A stretch of DNA of 64,000 nt. Origin: Microglena sp. YARC. Taxonomy: Eukaryota; Chlorophyta; Chlorophyceae; Chlamydomonadales; Chlamydomonadaceae. The notes below the pieces were generated by a model. That model saw nothing but the letters and a program-made list of their open reading frames with translations. It was not told the origin of the DNA and ran no database searches. Both the position numbers and the translations under genes were made by a program. The DNA is taken from positions 89,914,484 to 89,978,483 of the forward strand of contig CM039463.1 of the NCBI GenBank assembly GCA_022414725.1. The letters run 5' to 3'. This document shows, piece by piece, positions 46,158 through 55,149 of this stretch (position 1 is its first letter; each line of letters opens with the position of its first letter).

Positions 46158-47308
46158 GTCTCTCCACAGTGGGTGACTTGAACCCTGCATTGTGTTGGTA
46201 GAATGAAAGTAAGTTGGGTGATTTAATGGTACTGTATGTCTCATGGCATTGCATTGTTGCGTGAGCCTGAACCTATTACTACATGCCTGGTCTTTATGTT
46301 CAAGAGGGCTGCAAGCATTGCATGAATGGATACAAAGTTCTAGAACCAGATCTGGAGTGCAAGAGGCATCAGGCGATCAAGAGGCATCAGGGGATCAAGT
46401 GGGACAAAACGGACACTTGAATGAAGGGTTCGCTGACCACCAGCGGGAGTTTTGGCGCGTGTTGAGTCCATGAAGACCAGGTTCCAAAAGCTACAGTACC
46501 TCGCGCTTAGAAGCCTTCCAAGCGCAGCAGCAAAAGGGGAGATCCAGAGGGGAGAGGCGGAGGGGGAGGAGGAAAAGGACGAGGAGGGTAAGGGGGGAGG
46601 AAGCATGAGGGTGAGGAGGAAAAGGACGAGGAGGGGGAGGAGGAAGCAGGATGAGGGGGAGGAGGGAGCAGGATGAGGGGGAGGAGAAGGAGAGGAAGAG
46701 GAGGAGGGAAGAAGGAGCTCCAACGAAGGCGAAGAGCCAGTCAACGACTCAATGACGAGGGCGAGGAGGAGCTGTTGCGGGGTAACGGCACCTTTTGTCG
46801 CTTCAACAGATGCGACGAGCCAGTCAAGGACTCTAGGACAAGGGCGAAGGGGGGGCAGTCGAGCAGATGCTCGAATTAACGAATTGCTGAGCAGTCGACT
46901 AAATACCATAGCTTTCAGTTCAAAATTCGCTGTCAAATTGAACCCTGAGGGAATTGGTGGTTACTGTGGGAGAAAGGGGTTCCGTCTTCATCTTCTCGAA
47001 GGGCAGGTGTTTGAATGTTGGGAGGTTGAGGAAGATGAAGTTCCAACTGTTGATAAGCTGCTAGGCTCGAGTTACTATGTCAGCTACACAGCTACTCAGC
47101 TTAGTCAGCTACTAAGCTGAGTCGGACACCGGAACTCGAGATCGAATTTCGGTCGGTCTGGCCGGAACTCGTGCTCAGAACTGGTCGGTGCAAACCGGAC
47201 AGGCTTCTCAGAAAGTTGCTGCGAAAACGGAACTCAGATTTTTGAGCTCCGGTAAACCGTCCAGGAACCCCCCCAATACCGGAGAACCGACCGGTTTGTT
47301 CCACCCTG
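45520..47308. mobile_element. non-autonomous hAT-like DNA transposon
   Basis: 1789 bp bounded by inverted ends CAGGGTAGGACAA and (complement) CAGGGTGGAACAA, with 8-bp target duplications GCCACACT on both sides, the standard hAT pattern. It interrupts the LINE-2 endonuclease; removing it rejoins the reading frame. Inside are two direct repeats of about 125-145 bp (45830-45953 and 45967-46110, shared end CCTAACAAC), a G-run at 46111-46154, and a GA-rich tract 46540-46720. A subterminal GGAACTC...GAGCTCCGGTA block occurs near both ends in the same orientation. No transposase motif is seen. Confidence 0.85.
46340..46936 (-). CDS. unrecognised open segment in the hAT element
   Basis: 198 codons on the minus strand starting MTANFELKAMVFSRLL. 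The Ser/Pro-rich middle comes from the GA-rich tract, so much of it is low complexity. No transposase (RW or DDE-type) motif is recognised. An overlapping plus-strand frame (46752-47120, including GIGGYCGRKGFRLHLLEGQVFECWEVEEDE) is just as plausible. Confidence 0.2.
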   Translation of the reverse strand: MTANFELKAMVFSRLLSNSLIRASARLPPLRPCPRVLDWLVASVEATKGAVTPQQLLLALVIESLTGSSPSLELLLPSSSSSPSPPPHPAPSSPSSCFLLPLLVLFLLTLMLPPPLPSSSFSSSPSASPLWISPFAAALGRLLSARYCSFWNLVFMDSTRAKTPAGGQRTLHSSVRFVPLDPLMPLDRLMPLALQIWF

Positions 47309-47502
47309 GCCACACTACTGTGGTGAAGGGAGTATTGGGGGAGTTCCTTCTTGATGAATTGAATGAAGGAGAGGCAGGAGAGCAGTTTGGTTTCTGTAAG
47401 AATAGCCACATCTGGTTTGTGGTCTAGGATGTGATTGAGAATTAGCTCCCTGGAGCTCCTCAGCCCTCTGTAGTTGAGGAGTAGAAAATATATGTTATCC
47501 AT
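47309..47502 (-). pseudogene. LINE-2 APE endonuclease, N-terminal part
   Basis: MDNIYFLLLNYRGLRSSRE and PDVAILTETKL are the N/R-G-L...TETK motifs that open APE-type LINE endonucleases. The segment reaches LHHSSVA, where the hAT begins. Upstream the same frame continues through a TAG (47521-47523) into the segment with the PCNA-binding-like peptide. Confidence 0.75.
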
Positions 47503-47520
47503 GTAGTAGTCTTGGGGTGA

Positions 47521-47730
47521 CTAGGCATGGTGGGTGGGTTGTTGGGCAGGTCCATAATCCTTAGGGGTGAAAGGAATGGTTGGTTTAAAGCATGTTTGTT
47601 TGAGCTTCTTAGCCTGTTGGGGGTGGGGGGCTCCCTTGGAAATGGTGGTGGTAGAGGCGAGGGGGAAAAAGTTGTGGATTGGTGTTTGTTTGAGTTTAAT
47701 GTTGGGGCCCACGTTTTGCGAGTGTTTCAG
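47521..47730 (-). pseudogene. LINE-2 linker with PIP-box-like peptide
   Basis: Minus-strand frame GPNIKLKQTPIHNFFPLAST. KQTPIHNFF fits the PCNA-interacting consensus Q-x-x-I/L/M-x-x-F/Y-F/Y exactly. It ends at a TAG 18 nt before the endonuclease Met and in the same frame, so the two may have been one protein or separated by readthrough. The frame upstream (protease) is offset by a frameshift. Confidence 0.5.
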
Positions 47731-48368
47731 ATGCTTGTTGGGGTGCCTGATATTTTTTGTGGTGGTGGGTGCTCTGTGTTACCACGTTTTTTCAGGTTGG
47801 TGACAGTTGAAGGGGCGTGGCAAGTGATGGTGCAGAGATTGGGTTGTCCGGGTAGGAGTGTAGTGACCCCGGGGTGGTAAGTGGTGGCTGCAAGTGGGAG
47901 GGTTGGCTCTTGGGCAGCATCTCCTGTATCGCAGTCCATTTGCGCGTTGGGGGGGGATGTGCGTTTGGGCGGGCTGGCGTCCTTCATCATGGTATCTTCC
48001 ATGTTGGTTTGTAGAGGCATGGGTTTTGTAGGAGTTGTAGTAGGGGTTGTATCTGTAGTATCCATCGTCGCAACGTCAAGATGGTATTGGGGGTCCAAAA
48101 ACCTCATGTCTGCGCTCTCTTTTTTAAGGATGAAGATGTTCCCATATAGGGCCTGCCAGGCTCCCGGTGTGGAGTCCAAGGGGATTGGCGATAGGTTTTC
48201 TGAGTCTATCCAATACCAGATGTTATGGTATTTTTTTAGACAACCAGCATGTCCATAGGCGATTGGGAGGGGGGTGGTAAAGTGCAAGATACATTTACTG
48301 TCCTTGCAGGCGTTGGAGGATTTGGTCTTTGCTACTGCCGGGTAGGATCCCAAGGTTGTAGGGTTCAT
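47727..48368 (-). pseudogene. LINE-2 second Josephin-like domain, C-terminal part
   Basis: Continues domain B after a frameshift near 48300. CILHFTTPL, then YGHAGCLKKYHNIWYWIDSE with the predicted catalytic His (48249-48251) and Asp (48204-48206) 15 residues apart. A Thr/Pro-rich stretch follows, then CxxxxC-type text and a Pro-rich end. Stop TGA. Confidence 0.6.
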
Positions 48369-49680
48369 CAGGGATAAGGTTGTGCGGGTTTGGGTGTTCC
48401 GGATTATAATCAGGTTGTACGATTCGGTGGAGTATTCCCATCTGGGGGCATTCGGTATGCATGTAGGCCTGCATCAGCATATTAGTAACATTCCCCCCGC
48501 GAGGGATGAAGTGGTTTGGCCAAACACATAGGTCATTACGGGTTGCCTTGAGTATCCGGTGATGTCTCTCCCCAAATTTGAATATTTTTTCTGTGTCGAC
48601 ATATGGTCCACCGAGATAGGCATTGATGGCGTGCACTTGGCAGTGGCATCGAATTTGTTTCTCAATGTATGGTAGGATAGCACTCAAGGCCGGGGTTGGG
48701 TCTAAGGCACCATCTCCCATGTCGCAGTCCATTCGTGTGTTAGGGGGGGAGGTGCGTTGGGGTGAGCTGGCGTCCTCCATCGTGGTATATTCCATGTTGG
48801 TTAGCGTAGGCATTGGGTTCGGAGGGGTTGTATATTTGGTAACAGCCGACGCATTTCCAAGCTGGAATTGGGGGTCCAAAAACCTCATGTCTGCGCTCTC
48901 GTCTTTAAGGATGAGGATTTGCCCATATATGGCCTGCCAAGCTCCCGGTGTGGAGTCCAAGGGGATGGGCGAGAGTTTTTCTGAGTCTATCCAATACCAG
49001 GTGTTATGATATTGTTTGAGACAGCCGGCATGTCCATAGGCGGCTAGGAGGGGGGTGGTAAAGTGCAAGATACATTTATTATGTCCTTGTAAACGTTCGA
49101 GGATTTGTTTTTTGCTGCTACCATGTAGGATCCCAAAGTTGTAGGATTCATCAGAGGAAAGGTTGTGGGGATTGGTGTGTTCAGGGTTATAATCGGGTTG
49201 TGCAATTAGGTGGAGTATGCCAATCTGGGGGCATTCAGTGTGCATGTAAGCCTGCATCAGCAAATTTGAAAACATTCCCGCCGAGGTGAAGTGGAGCGGC
49301 CTGACACCCAGGTCGCTACGGGTTGCCTGGAGTATTTGGTGGTGTCTCTCCCCAAATTTGAATATTTCCCCTGTGTTGACATGTGGTCCACCGAGGTAGG
49401 CATTGATGGCGTGCACTTGGCAGTGGCTTGAAATTTGTTTCTCAATGTATGGTAGGATAGTGCTTTGGACTGGGATTGTGGGCTGGCCTCGGTGATTGTT
49501 AGGTGGCCGTTTATTTTGGGGGGGGGGGGAACTTTGTCCTCCCCTGCACGTCGAGTCATGGAGAAGATGGGCATAGAGTGAGTTTCCTCTAATCGGTAGG
49601 TCCCTATTATAAGTGGGGGTGGGGAAACAGTTTTTTAGAGTGCGTTGCACATAAGTGCCGTTTCTGAGGCAGAGTCCCAA
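48295..49680 (-). CDS. LINE-2 tandem Josephin-like cysteine-protease domains
   Basis: 461 codons. Domain A (about residues 78-270): IEKQISSHCQVHAINAYLGG with Gln82 and nucleophile Cys87, and later AYGHAGC...WYWIDS with His217 and Asp232. Domain B repeats it from residue 337 (IEKQIRCHCQVHAINAYLGG, Cys347) and continues in the next segment. In ataxin-3 the Josephin signature is Q-x4-C-x2-H-x2-N, and His to Asn is 15 residues with Trp at +11; the spacing here is the same (Trp228). This suggests a deubiquitinase-like fold. The reading starts at a TTG, so the true start lies upstream; DDLWDSASETALM in another frame (49740-49640) may be the preceding part. Confidence 0.6.
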   Translation of the reverse strand: MGLCLRNGTYVQRTLKNCFPTPTYNRDLPIRGNSLYAHLLHDSTCRGGQSSPPPQNKRPPNNHRGQPTIPVQSTILPYIEKQISSHCQVHAINAYLGGPHVNTGEIFKFGERHHQILQATRSDLGVRPLHFTSAGMFSNLLMQAYMHTECPQIGILHLIAQPDYNPEHTNPHNLSSDESYNFGILHGSSKKQILERLQGHNKCILHFTTPLLAAYGHAGCLKQYHNTWYWIDSEKLSPIPLDSTPGAWQAIYGQILILKDESADMRFLDPQFQLGNASAVTKYTTPPNPMPTLTNMEYTTMEDASSPQRTSPPNTRMDCDMGDGALDPTPALSAILPYIEKQIRCHCQVHAINAYLGGPYVDTEKIFKFGERHHRILKATRNDLCVWPNHFIPRGGNVTNMLMQAYMHTECPQMGILHRIVQPDYNPEHPNPHNLIPDEPYNLGILPGSSKDQILQRLQGQ

Positions 49681-49900
49681 AGGTCGTCCAGTTTAGCCAT
49701 GAAGGAGTGGTCCAAAGGAGCCACCAACTCAACCAAGTGCGATGAATGGGAGGAGTAGGCAATAGACTCGCGCGGGAATGGGGAGTGGTATCCTTTGTTA
49801 CAAACTCGGAAACCGCGCCGGGTATCATATGTATAACATGTTGGGCGAGGATACTCCTATTTCTACGGGCAATATAGTTCAGCAAGATTACAAAAATCAA
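49620..49900 (-). pseudogene. LINE-2 N-terminal segment
   Basis: A minus-strand frame different from the protease frame reads RESIAYSSHSSHLVELVAP and MAKLDDLWDSASETALMCNAL before a TAA. It looks protein-like and precedes the protease, so it may be the start of the element's protein with a frameshift. No domain is recognised. Confidence 0.35.
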
Positions 49901-49954
49901 GACATCAGAGGATACGGAAAGTGTAAAGGAAGATAGGCCAGGTTGGGCCCGTGC

Positions 49955-50085
49955 TGGTTGTTGTATTTATCCTGAAAGAGGCCCTTAGAATCCAGTGTGG
50001 GTGGGTTTGCTGGCTAAAGAGATGTATCCTCAAAGAGGCTCTTAGAATCCAGTGTGGGTGGGTTTGCTGGCTAAAGGGATGGCAA
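49955..50085. repeat. tandem duplication of a 60-bp unit
   Basis: Two nearly identical copies of AGGCCCTTAGAATCCAGTGTGGG followed by TGGGTTTGCTGGCTAAAG. It lies upstream of LINE-2 and may be part of its 5' untranslated region. Confidence 0.7.
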
Positions 50086-50128
50086 TGGGTTGGCAATGGG
50101 GGGAGCTTTGCAGAGTCGTCAATGGGGC

Positions 50129-50980
50129 CTAGATCGGTATGATCGGTGCGGTGTGGGTGGTGCAGGGGCACGAGTGGGTGAGGAGCCGAGAAGCTGATTG
50201 ACATGGAGATTCGGTGGTGGAAAAAGCGGGGTAATCGATTTCGAAGTGAGCGGAAAGGTAGTTACCTGTTGCGTTGTCCCCACTGATGGCATGCATCACA
50301 GCCGATCCGTAGCTTTTCATGGCGGGAGAGGTTCGGATCTGGGGGGATAGGTTGAGAAACTTAGAGAGGTAAGAAGAGCTGCGATTTAAGGTTGTGCCAG
50401 CGGAAGAGAGAAAGCAAGCACTAAAGTAGGCGGGAAAATGTGTAGACTCTACAGGGGTCTGATCGTATGACGAGCATCTCGCGAGGACGCGTTTTTTCAA
50501 ACTGAGCCGTACGGTTGAAGGGCAACCGCGCAGTTCCAGACTTGGCGGGTTCTGCGGGCAGGGCAGGTCCCGATACGAAAGAGCAGGTAGCTGTCCTGAG
50601 TACCTGCATGGGGGGCATAAGGGTTCGTTAGTAGGTTTCTCGATTGCATGGAGCTTCCGCTCCTGGCAGCGACCATCAAGAATGCGCCAGGGATGTGCGC
50701 TTCGCACCCCCCCCTGTTGGGATGTCCAGGGAGAGGCGCATTCTGTCCGGAAATGCATGCTTCCGACTGCCCAGAGGTGCAGCTCGCTACAAAAGTAACC
50801 GTCTACCACCCTGCGACCACAGAAGTTGCTGCGAGTCGCGTCAGATGTTGTAGACGGCGACTTAGATAGCAGCATTGCCTCTGCGAAAGCACGAGCTCCT
50901 GTTTGGTTGCAGTTTCGGAGGGGGTTGACCGAAACTGTATGGAACAGAGAGCTGCTGGTATCATTCGATAGCGCAGACAC
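50129..50980 (-). CDS. unrecognised 283-codon open frame
   Basis: Open frame upstream of LINE-2 on the same strand, starting MSALSNDTSSSLFHTVSVNPL. Cys- and Ser-rich, with no motif recognised and no similarity to LINE ORF1 zinc knuckles. It could be a real small gene, a LINE 5' region or chance in balanced-composition DNA. Shorter open frames on the other strand overlap it. Confidence 0.25.
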   Translation of the reverse strand: MSALSNDTSSSLFHTVSVNPLRNCNQTGARAFAEAMLLSKSPSTTSDATRSNFCGRRVVDGYFCSELHLWAVGSMHFRTECASPWTSQQGGVRSAHPWRILDGRCQERKLHAIEKPTNEPLCPPCRYSGQLPALSYRDLPCPQNPPSLELRGCPSTVRLSLKKRVLARCSSYDQTPVESTHFPAYFSACFLSSAGTTLNRSSSYLSKFLNLSPQIRTSPAMKSYGSAVMHAISGDNATGNYLSAHFEIDYPAFSTTESPCQSASRLLTHSCPCTTHTAPIIPI

Positions 50981-51099
50981 AGGAGAATGCGAATGTGCTA
51001 CGCGAACGCTAAGAAGGAAAATGAGCAGCGAGAAAGTTACATCGGAAGTTCGAATGTTGAAAAAGTCTTGAAGTGTTGGTGCTTTGCTATATACCTCAC

Positions 51100-51330
51100 A
51101 TTTTGTATATCTAGCTTCATGTATATATCATATTATATGGCTGTCAATATCGTACGATATTTTTAATTCTCATACAATTTATCGTGAACTATCGTACGAT
51201 TACTGTATCGTACAATTTTTGGGTAAATCAGTTTGAGAAGGGGATATTACAAGTAATGGCCTTTACATGTCCGAAAATAAAAAATCAAGTCAAATGAACC
51301 AATCCTGAAGAAGATAGAAATTACAATAAT
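51100..51330. other. AT-rich intergenic stretch with ATCGTACGAT palindromes
   Basis: GTCAATATCGTACGATATT and ACTATCGTACGATTACTG occur here. Similar ATCGTACGAT or ATATCGTA cores occur in PDE introns at 8415-8540 and 62170-62330 next to AATATCG(T)TT...GACACCA. A dispersed short repeat; nothing else is seen. Confidence 0.4.
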
Positions 51331-51408
51331 ATTGTGCGATGTTATCAACTTATCATACAACATAGGGAGATATACTGAACCCAATAACATGATGTCATTT
51401 CACCGGGA

Positions 51409-51620
51409 TTGTACGAGGGGACTCCGGAATCTGCATCACGAGACGCAACCGTTTTCAAAATCTGTGTGCAAAGGGCTAGAGATGAAAGCTCTGGATCACA
51501 AGGAAGAAAGAATGTTGTGCAACGTACTTGGGTATCCTTTTCTTGGGATGAATGTGGCAAACCAGAGATGCCTTTTTATCTCATCAGATACAATCCACAA
51601 GGTGGTTCGTAAATTGTAAC
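51409..51620 (+). pseudogene. LINE-3 fragment, plus orientation
   Basis: Frame with RARDESSGSQGRKNVV...SGKPEMPFYLIR. The same peptide pattern (RPRDESSGSQGRKNAV...SGKPEMPDYVIR) lies on the opposite strand at 52567-52720, so these are two inverted copies of one segment. Assigned to a decayed LINE by its neighbours. Confidence 0.45.
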
Positions 51621-51689
51621 ATGCCTATTCATACCTTCTTGCATGTATCCATGTTACCAATTGTATCCATGTATTTATCCCCGATCCGG

Positions 51690-51955
51690 ACTCGGAGTGG
51701 CTCAATGGTAGAGTATCCGACCTTGACCGAAGGAGATGCTGGGTTCGAACCCCGTCGGGAGCGTTTCGGTTCTCACGATGGCCGTCAACCGTATGAATCG
51801 TGACTGGTTCTAGCCTCGTTGCCAACCTCGAGCAAGGTGAGCTTACGAACCGGTGTCGATAAAACCACGTCCTTAGTAGGGTCAACTGTCCCCGGCAGTT
51901 CGACTTGCTTGGATGTTCTAATTTTCAATTTTTAATTTTCAATTTTTCTATCCAT
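51690..51955 (+). mobile_element. SINE copy with tRNA-like head
   Basis: Box A TGGCTCAATGGT (51698-51709) and box B GGTTCGAACCC (51742-51752). The acceptor stem does not close, so not a working tRNA. The body (CGATGGCCGTCAACCGTATG...CCCCGGCAGTTCGACTTGC) differs from SINE-1 downstream. The 3' end is a run of AATTTTCAATTTTT. Confidence 0.65.
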
Positions 51956-51973
51956 GTATTTTACTTAGTATTT

Positions 51974-52150
51974 TACATGTTAAAGTCTACTAGACACCAC
52001 GAGGGTGTATAAGACTCACTCAAGCCATGTAACTAAGTTCAAGTCCAGAAGTTCTCCCCACTACATGAAGGTGGAAACTGGCGGATGGAACTTCAACTTG
52101 GTTACATGGGTTGAGTGAGTCTCATGCACCCTCGTGGTGTCCAGTAGTAT
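51974..52150. repeat. inverted repeat of a LINE 3' terminus
   Basis: AGTCTACTAGACACCACGAGGGTGTATAAGACTCACTC on the left pairs with GAGTGAGTCTCATGCACCCTCGTGGTGTCCAGTAGTAT on the right, with arms of about 55 bp extending to TTACATGG. The loop is about 60 bp. The arm sequence also ends LINE-1 at 1474-1510. Confidence 0.8.
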
Positions 52151-53350
52151 TTTTTCTCTTTCATTTTCCTTTTTTTCTTCCCCCCTCTTCTTCTGAACGA
52201 TAAAAACAGACGGAAAAACAAATTCATACCTATCTACAAAGACTTGATCCAGTCTCTTCATACATTCATGGATGAACAAAGGAAGCTTCTCTCGACCTTC
52301 AACTTCTGGATTACACATCAAGCAATGTAGAGGAATCATTTTGCTCTCCGATTGTGAAATCAGGCTCTAATACTTTCTTCTCGAATTCGGGAAGGCTTCG
52401 TCTGTACATTCAAATACCACACGGTGTTCATCTCCAAGTTCAAGTTCATCTTGAACTATTCCAAAATCACTAAGGTGACACACTCGATCCTTCTGAGGAA
52501 CAATTGGACGTTTCCAATTATCAGTTTCCATTTTAGGTAGTGGGAGGAAGTTATAAATCTATACCGGTACATATTACTCGTCACTTGGTGAGGTAGGTCT
52601 CGGATGACATAATCGGGCATCTCAGGTTTCCCACTCCTATCCCATAAGGAGAACATCCAAGTTTAGTACACAGCATTCTTCCTTCCTTGTGATCCCGAGC
52701 TCTCATCTCGAGGGCGTGTATCTGACGACTTGGAACTATAGTAAAAGAAAAGATGACTGGAGAATAGGACTTTTTCCACTTTGTCCCAGTTAACTGGTTT
52801 AAGTTTCAAAGGTCCCACACCTCCATGTAAATTGGTGGCCAAAGATTCATCTTGGGAATCTTGTAAGAAGTACAACGTTGCTAGGGCATCAGACACATCC
52901 TTGCTCCAACAGTCTTTGCGTTCTCTGGCCATATTGAGATAGGCAAGGGCAACGTCCCTCATCATACTGTAATTACTATCACAGTATTTCACTATGGAGT
53001 TCCAGAATTTAATCACTAACTTCAACCAGTAATAGTGAATTGACCTGTTTCTTTTAACGCAATGTGTTGTGGCACATATCGCTTCACTCCTAGGACACGT
53101 TTCTTAAAAACAGCATGCCTTATGTGGATATCTGTAGAGGATACTTGTCTCTGCTGGTAGCACTAAGAAGATATTGAATGAGACCAATGCTCCAGATTTG
53201 AAAGCCATACATTCCAGCAGAAAGGGCAGGAGACTGGAACAGCCAAAGCATGGACTATGGTCTATCCTTAACTGCATACTCTTCACCAATATCTGGTACA
53301 CGCTTGATCCCGGCAAAAAAAGGTCGAGATGCGTAATCAGAATTCAATGT
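52060..53350 (-). pseudogene. LINE-3: decayed C-terminal LINE fragment
   Basis: Minus-strand segments in several frames, in order: SCPFCWNVWLSNLEHW region, KKRVLGVKRYVPQHIA, LKLVIKFWNSIVKY, ARERKDCWSKDVSDALATLYFL, RRIECVTLVILE, DEHRVVFEC and CLMCNPEVEG. Order and spacing resemble the LINE-1 region KQMLGV...LKQALRFWNKTI...CQMCG...HMFEC, and the shared 3' terminal motif supports a related family. No RT motif remains. Confidence 0.45.
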
Positions 53351-54050
53351 GTCCCAAACAGCCATCGCTTGAAAGGGGCAAGAAGAGCATACCAAGCATT
53401 CACAAATTACCACACGCATACATTTTGGTGGCGAACCCCACTCTATGTGAGCCCCTGTGTGTATTGTGTACAGTCCCTGTCTTACTCATGACTACTGCTA
53501 ATAAGAGATGTCAGTCCATGTGTGAGCAGATAGTGAGCCATCGTGCTAACTCACCATACGGCCGTACGACGAGTTTGTACAATGGCTCAGTTTCTGCAGA
53601 CGAACACGCATTCCGCTTGTGTTCCATTCCCGTCCGGAGCATACTGGAGTCTGGAGGTTAGTATCTGCTGACACCATGGGTAAAAATTAGCAATAAACAA
53701 CAGCTATAACCGGCTATAATAATGAAATATAAGAGGCAAGAATTACTCATTGGGCATGACTAGTTGTAACACTACGAGACAATGGCGATCTGCGCACATA
53801 TTTAAGCCCAAGCTATTTCAGCCACATTTAATCTGATTTGTATCACATCATGTATGACGACACTCTGCCCTAAACAAGTCCTGGACCTGGACAAGTCTTT
53901 AAACTGTATAATCAGCTTATTTTGCTCCCTGGTTTCCATATATATCACACGGGGGGGGGGGGGGGGGGGGGGGCTTGGGACTGGGATTTCGGTGAGCAGC
54001 CCAGAGTTGGCTGAAAAACCACGTAACAATCAAACCCAATCTGCCCTGAA
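53351..54050. other. spacer, nothing firm
   Basis: A plus-strand open frame of 110 codons (53329-53661) shows no motif. A G-run lies at 53950-53973. No gene is supported. Confidence 0.4.
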
Positions 54051-54440
54051 AACCTCCTCAACCCATGGCAGCTCAAGAAGATGGCCTATCAAGAATCAAT
54101 TTAACGCCAGCCAACCACTCCACAGACTAACTTCAATATGATGTGTGGAGATGAATGAGCATCCACACCCAAGTCATGCTTGTGTCGCCTGACAATGTCC
54201 TCAATTGCTTTCTCACTTTCCTCCATTATCTAGTGCTTATCATTATCGTGCCCAAGTACCGTCTTCTTTCTCACATCGCAGCAACCAATTTCAAACTTGT
54301 TTGAAGCAAGCAAAACTTATTGCTTCGTTCGCTAAGCAAGTCGCTTGACAAAAACAACCTGGCACCCCAAGATGGGTGCATTTTGTTCTTCCAAATCACT
54401 AGATCCACTCATTGTTTTCATGATAGCATGTCAGCCATGA

Positions 54441-54650
54441 AAGGAATGATAACGCCTAATGGGGGCATGGTATTAAAAGGAGCCCTGTCTTCCGGTGTTA
54501 GAGAACGGGCTGCCACATTACCTGGAAGTGCTACCATGGCGGTTGACACTTGACAGGGACCGCAACCACTAAGGCACACCCATAGGGATTTGAACCCCGC
54601 ACCTTCTGCCTGATTTCAACGCACTCAACCATTGAGCCAATCTTCGAAAT
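54441..54650 (-). mobile_element. SINE-1 copy specific to the PDE-B arm
   Basis: On the minus strand TTGGCTCAATGGTTGAG (box A) and GGGGTTCAAATCCC (box B), then CCGCCATGGTAGC, CAGCCCGTTCTCTAACACCGG, and the 3' end CCATGCCCCCATTAGGCGTTATC. The matching PDE-A place (37650-37680, TTTCATTTATGGTTGAAATG) has no insertion. Flanking TTTCAT-ATG-CTGA sequences look like an imperfect target duplication. Confidence 0.75.
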
Positions 54651-54892
54651 GGGTCAGTCATTTATGAAAGACCAGTCAATGGATGTGACACCCGAAGCAT
54701 TGGATCAACGTATGGGAGGCCACCTTGGATCAATGTGACCTACCACCTACGACTGGACTTATGTGAGCCATCTAATGATTTGCCTATGACAAATCGGATG
54801 CTAATATAAACAAGGGGTATCATCTTGATACGAGGTCCAAACACATGAGAGAACATGCCTGCCCAGATCAAGGCACCTGCATACGCTCTCTT

Positions 54893-55058
54893 GTTTCTTT
54901 TCTGGGCTATGCATTGCATGGTAGCTTCCAGCCAGCTCCATCAGCCAGCCACTGGGTCAACTCCAAAGCTTTCAGCTGCCTTGGACTAGATAGCTTCTGG
55001 TCTGACCCACGTACGGAGAAAGGGACCTGCTTAGAAGCTGCTATGTGTAGCTCAAAAA
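54893..55058. mobile_element. foldback/MITE-like element, copy b, PDE-B arm
   Basis: Complement of the 37270-37433 element, with AGCTTCCAGCCAGCTCCATC at one end and GAAGCTGCTATGTGTAGCTC at the other. Confidence 0.6.
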
Positions 55059-55149
55059 GGAGCAGTGATGTGCCATCGTGGGAATAAAAAGCTCTCACCG
55101 TCTAGCCATAATTTGTACTAACTATATACACTGACTATGCTAACCAGAA

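Larger units (their letters stand above)
38714..49900 (-). mobile_element. LINE-2: Dualen/RandI-like non-LTR retrotransposon
   Basis: Minus-strand element of about 9.4 kb once the inserted hAT (45520-47308) is set aside. Domain order from its 5' side: unknown N-terminal segment; two Josephin-like cysteine-protease domains; Pro-rich linker with a PCNA-binding-like peptide; APE-type endonuclease; reverse transcriptase; RNase H; zinc motif; restriction-like endonuclease domain. Having both endonuclease types plus a protease is the hallmark of Dualen/RandI elements known from Chlamydomonas. The copy is broken by several frameshifts, one in a 24-nt C-run (41379-41402 on the plus strand as G), and by the hAT. 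Its 3' tail ends in GGCATTATC and T7. The 5' limit is uncertain. Confidence 0.8.

Noticed and set aside
51698..51760. Possible tRNA genes at 36553, 51698 and 54640
   Set aside because: Box A and box B are present but no closing acceptor stem or normal anticodon arm can be drawn, and similar bodies and tails follow. They are tRNA-derived SINEs.
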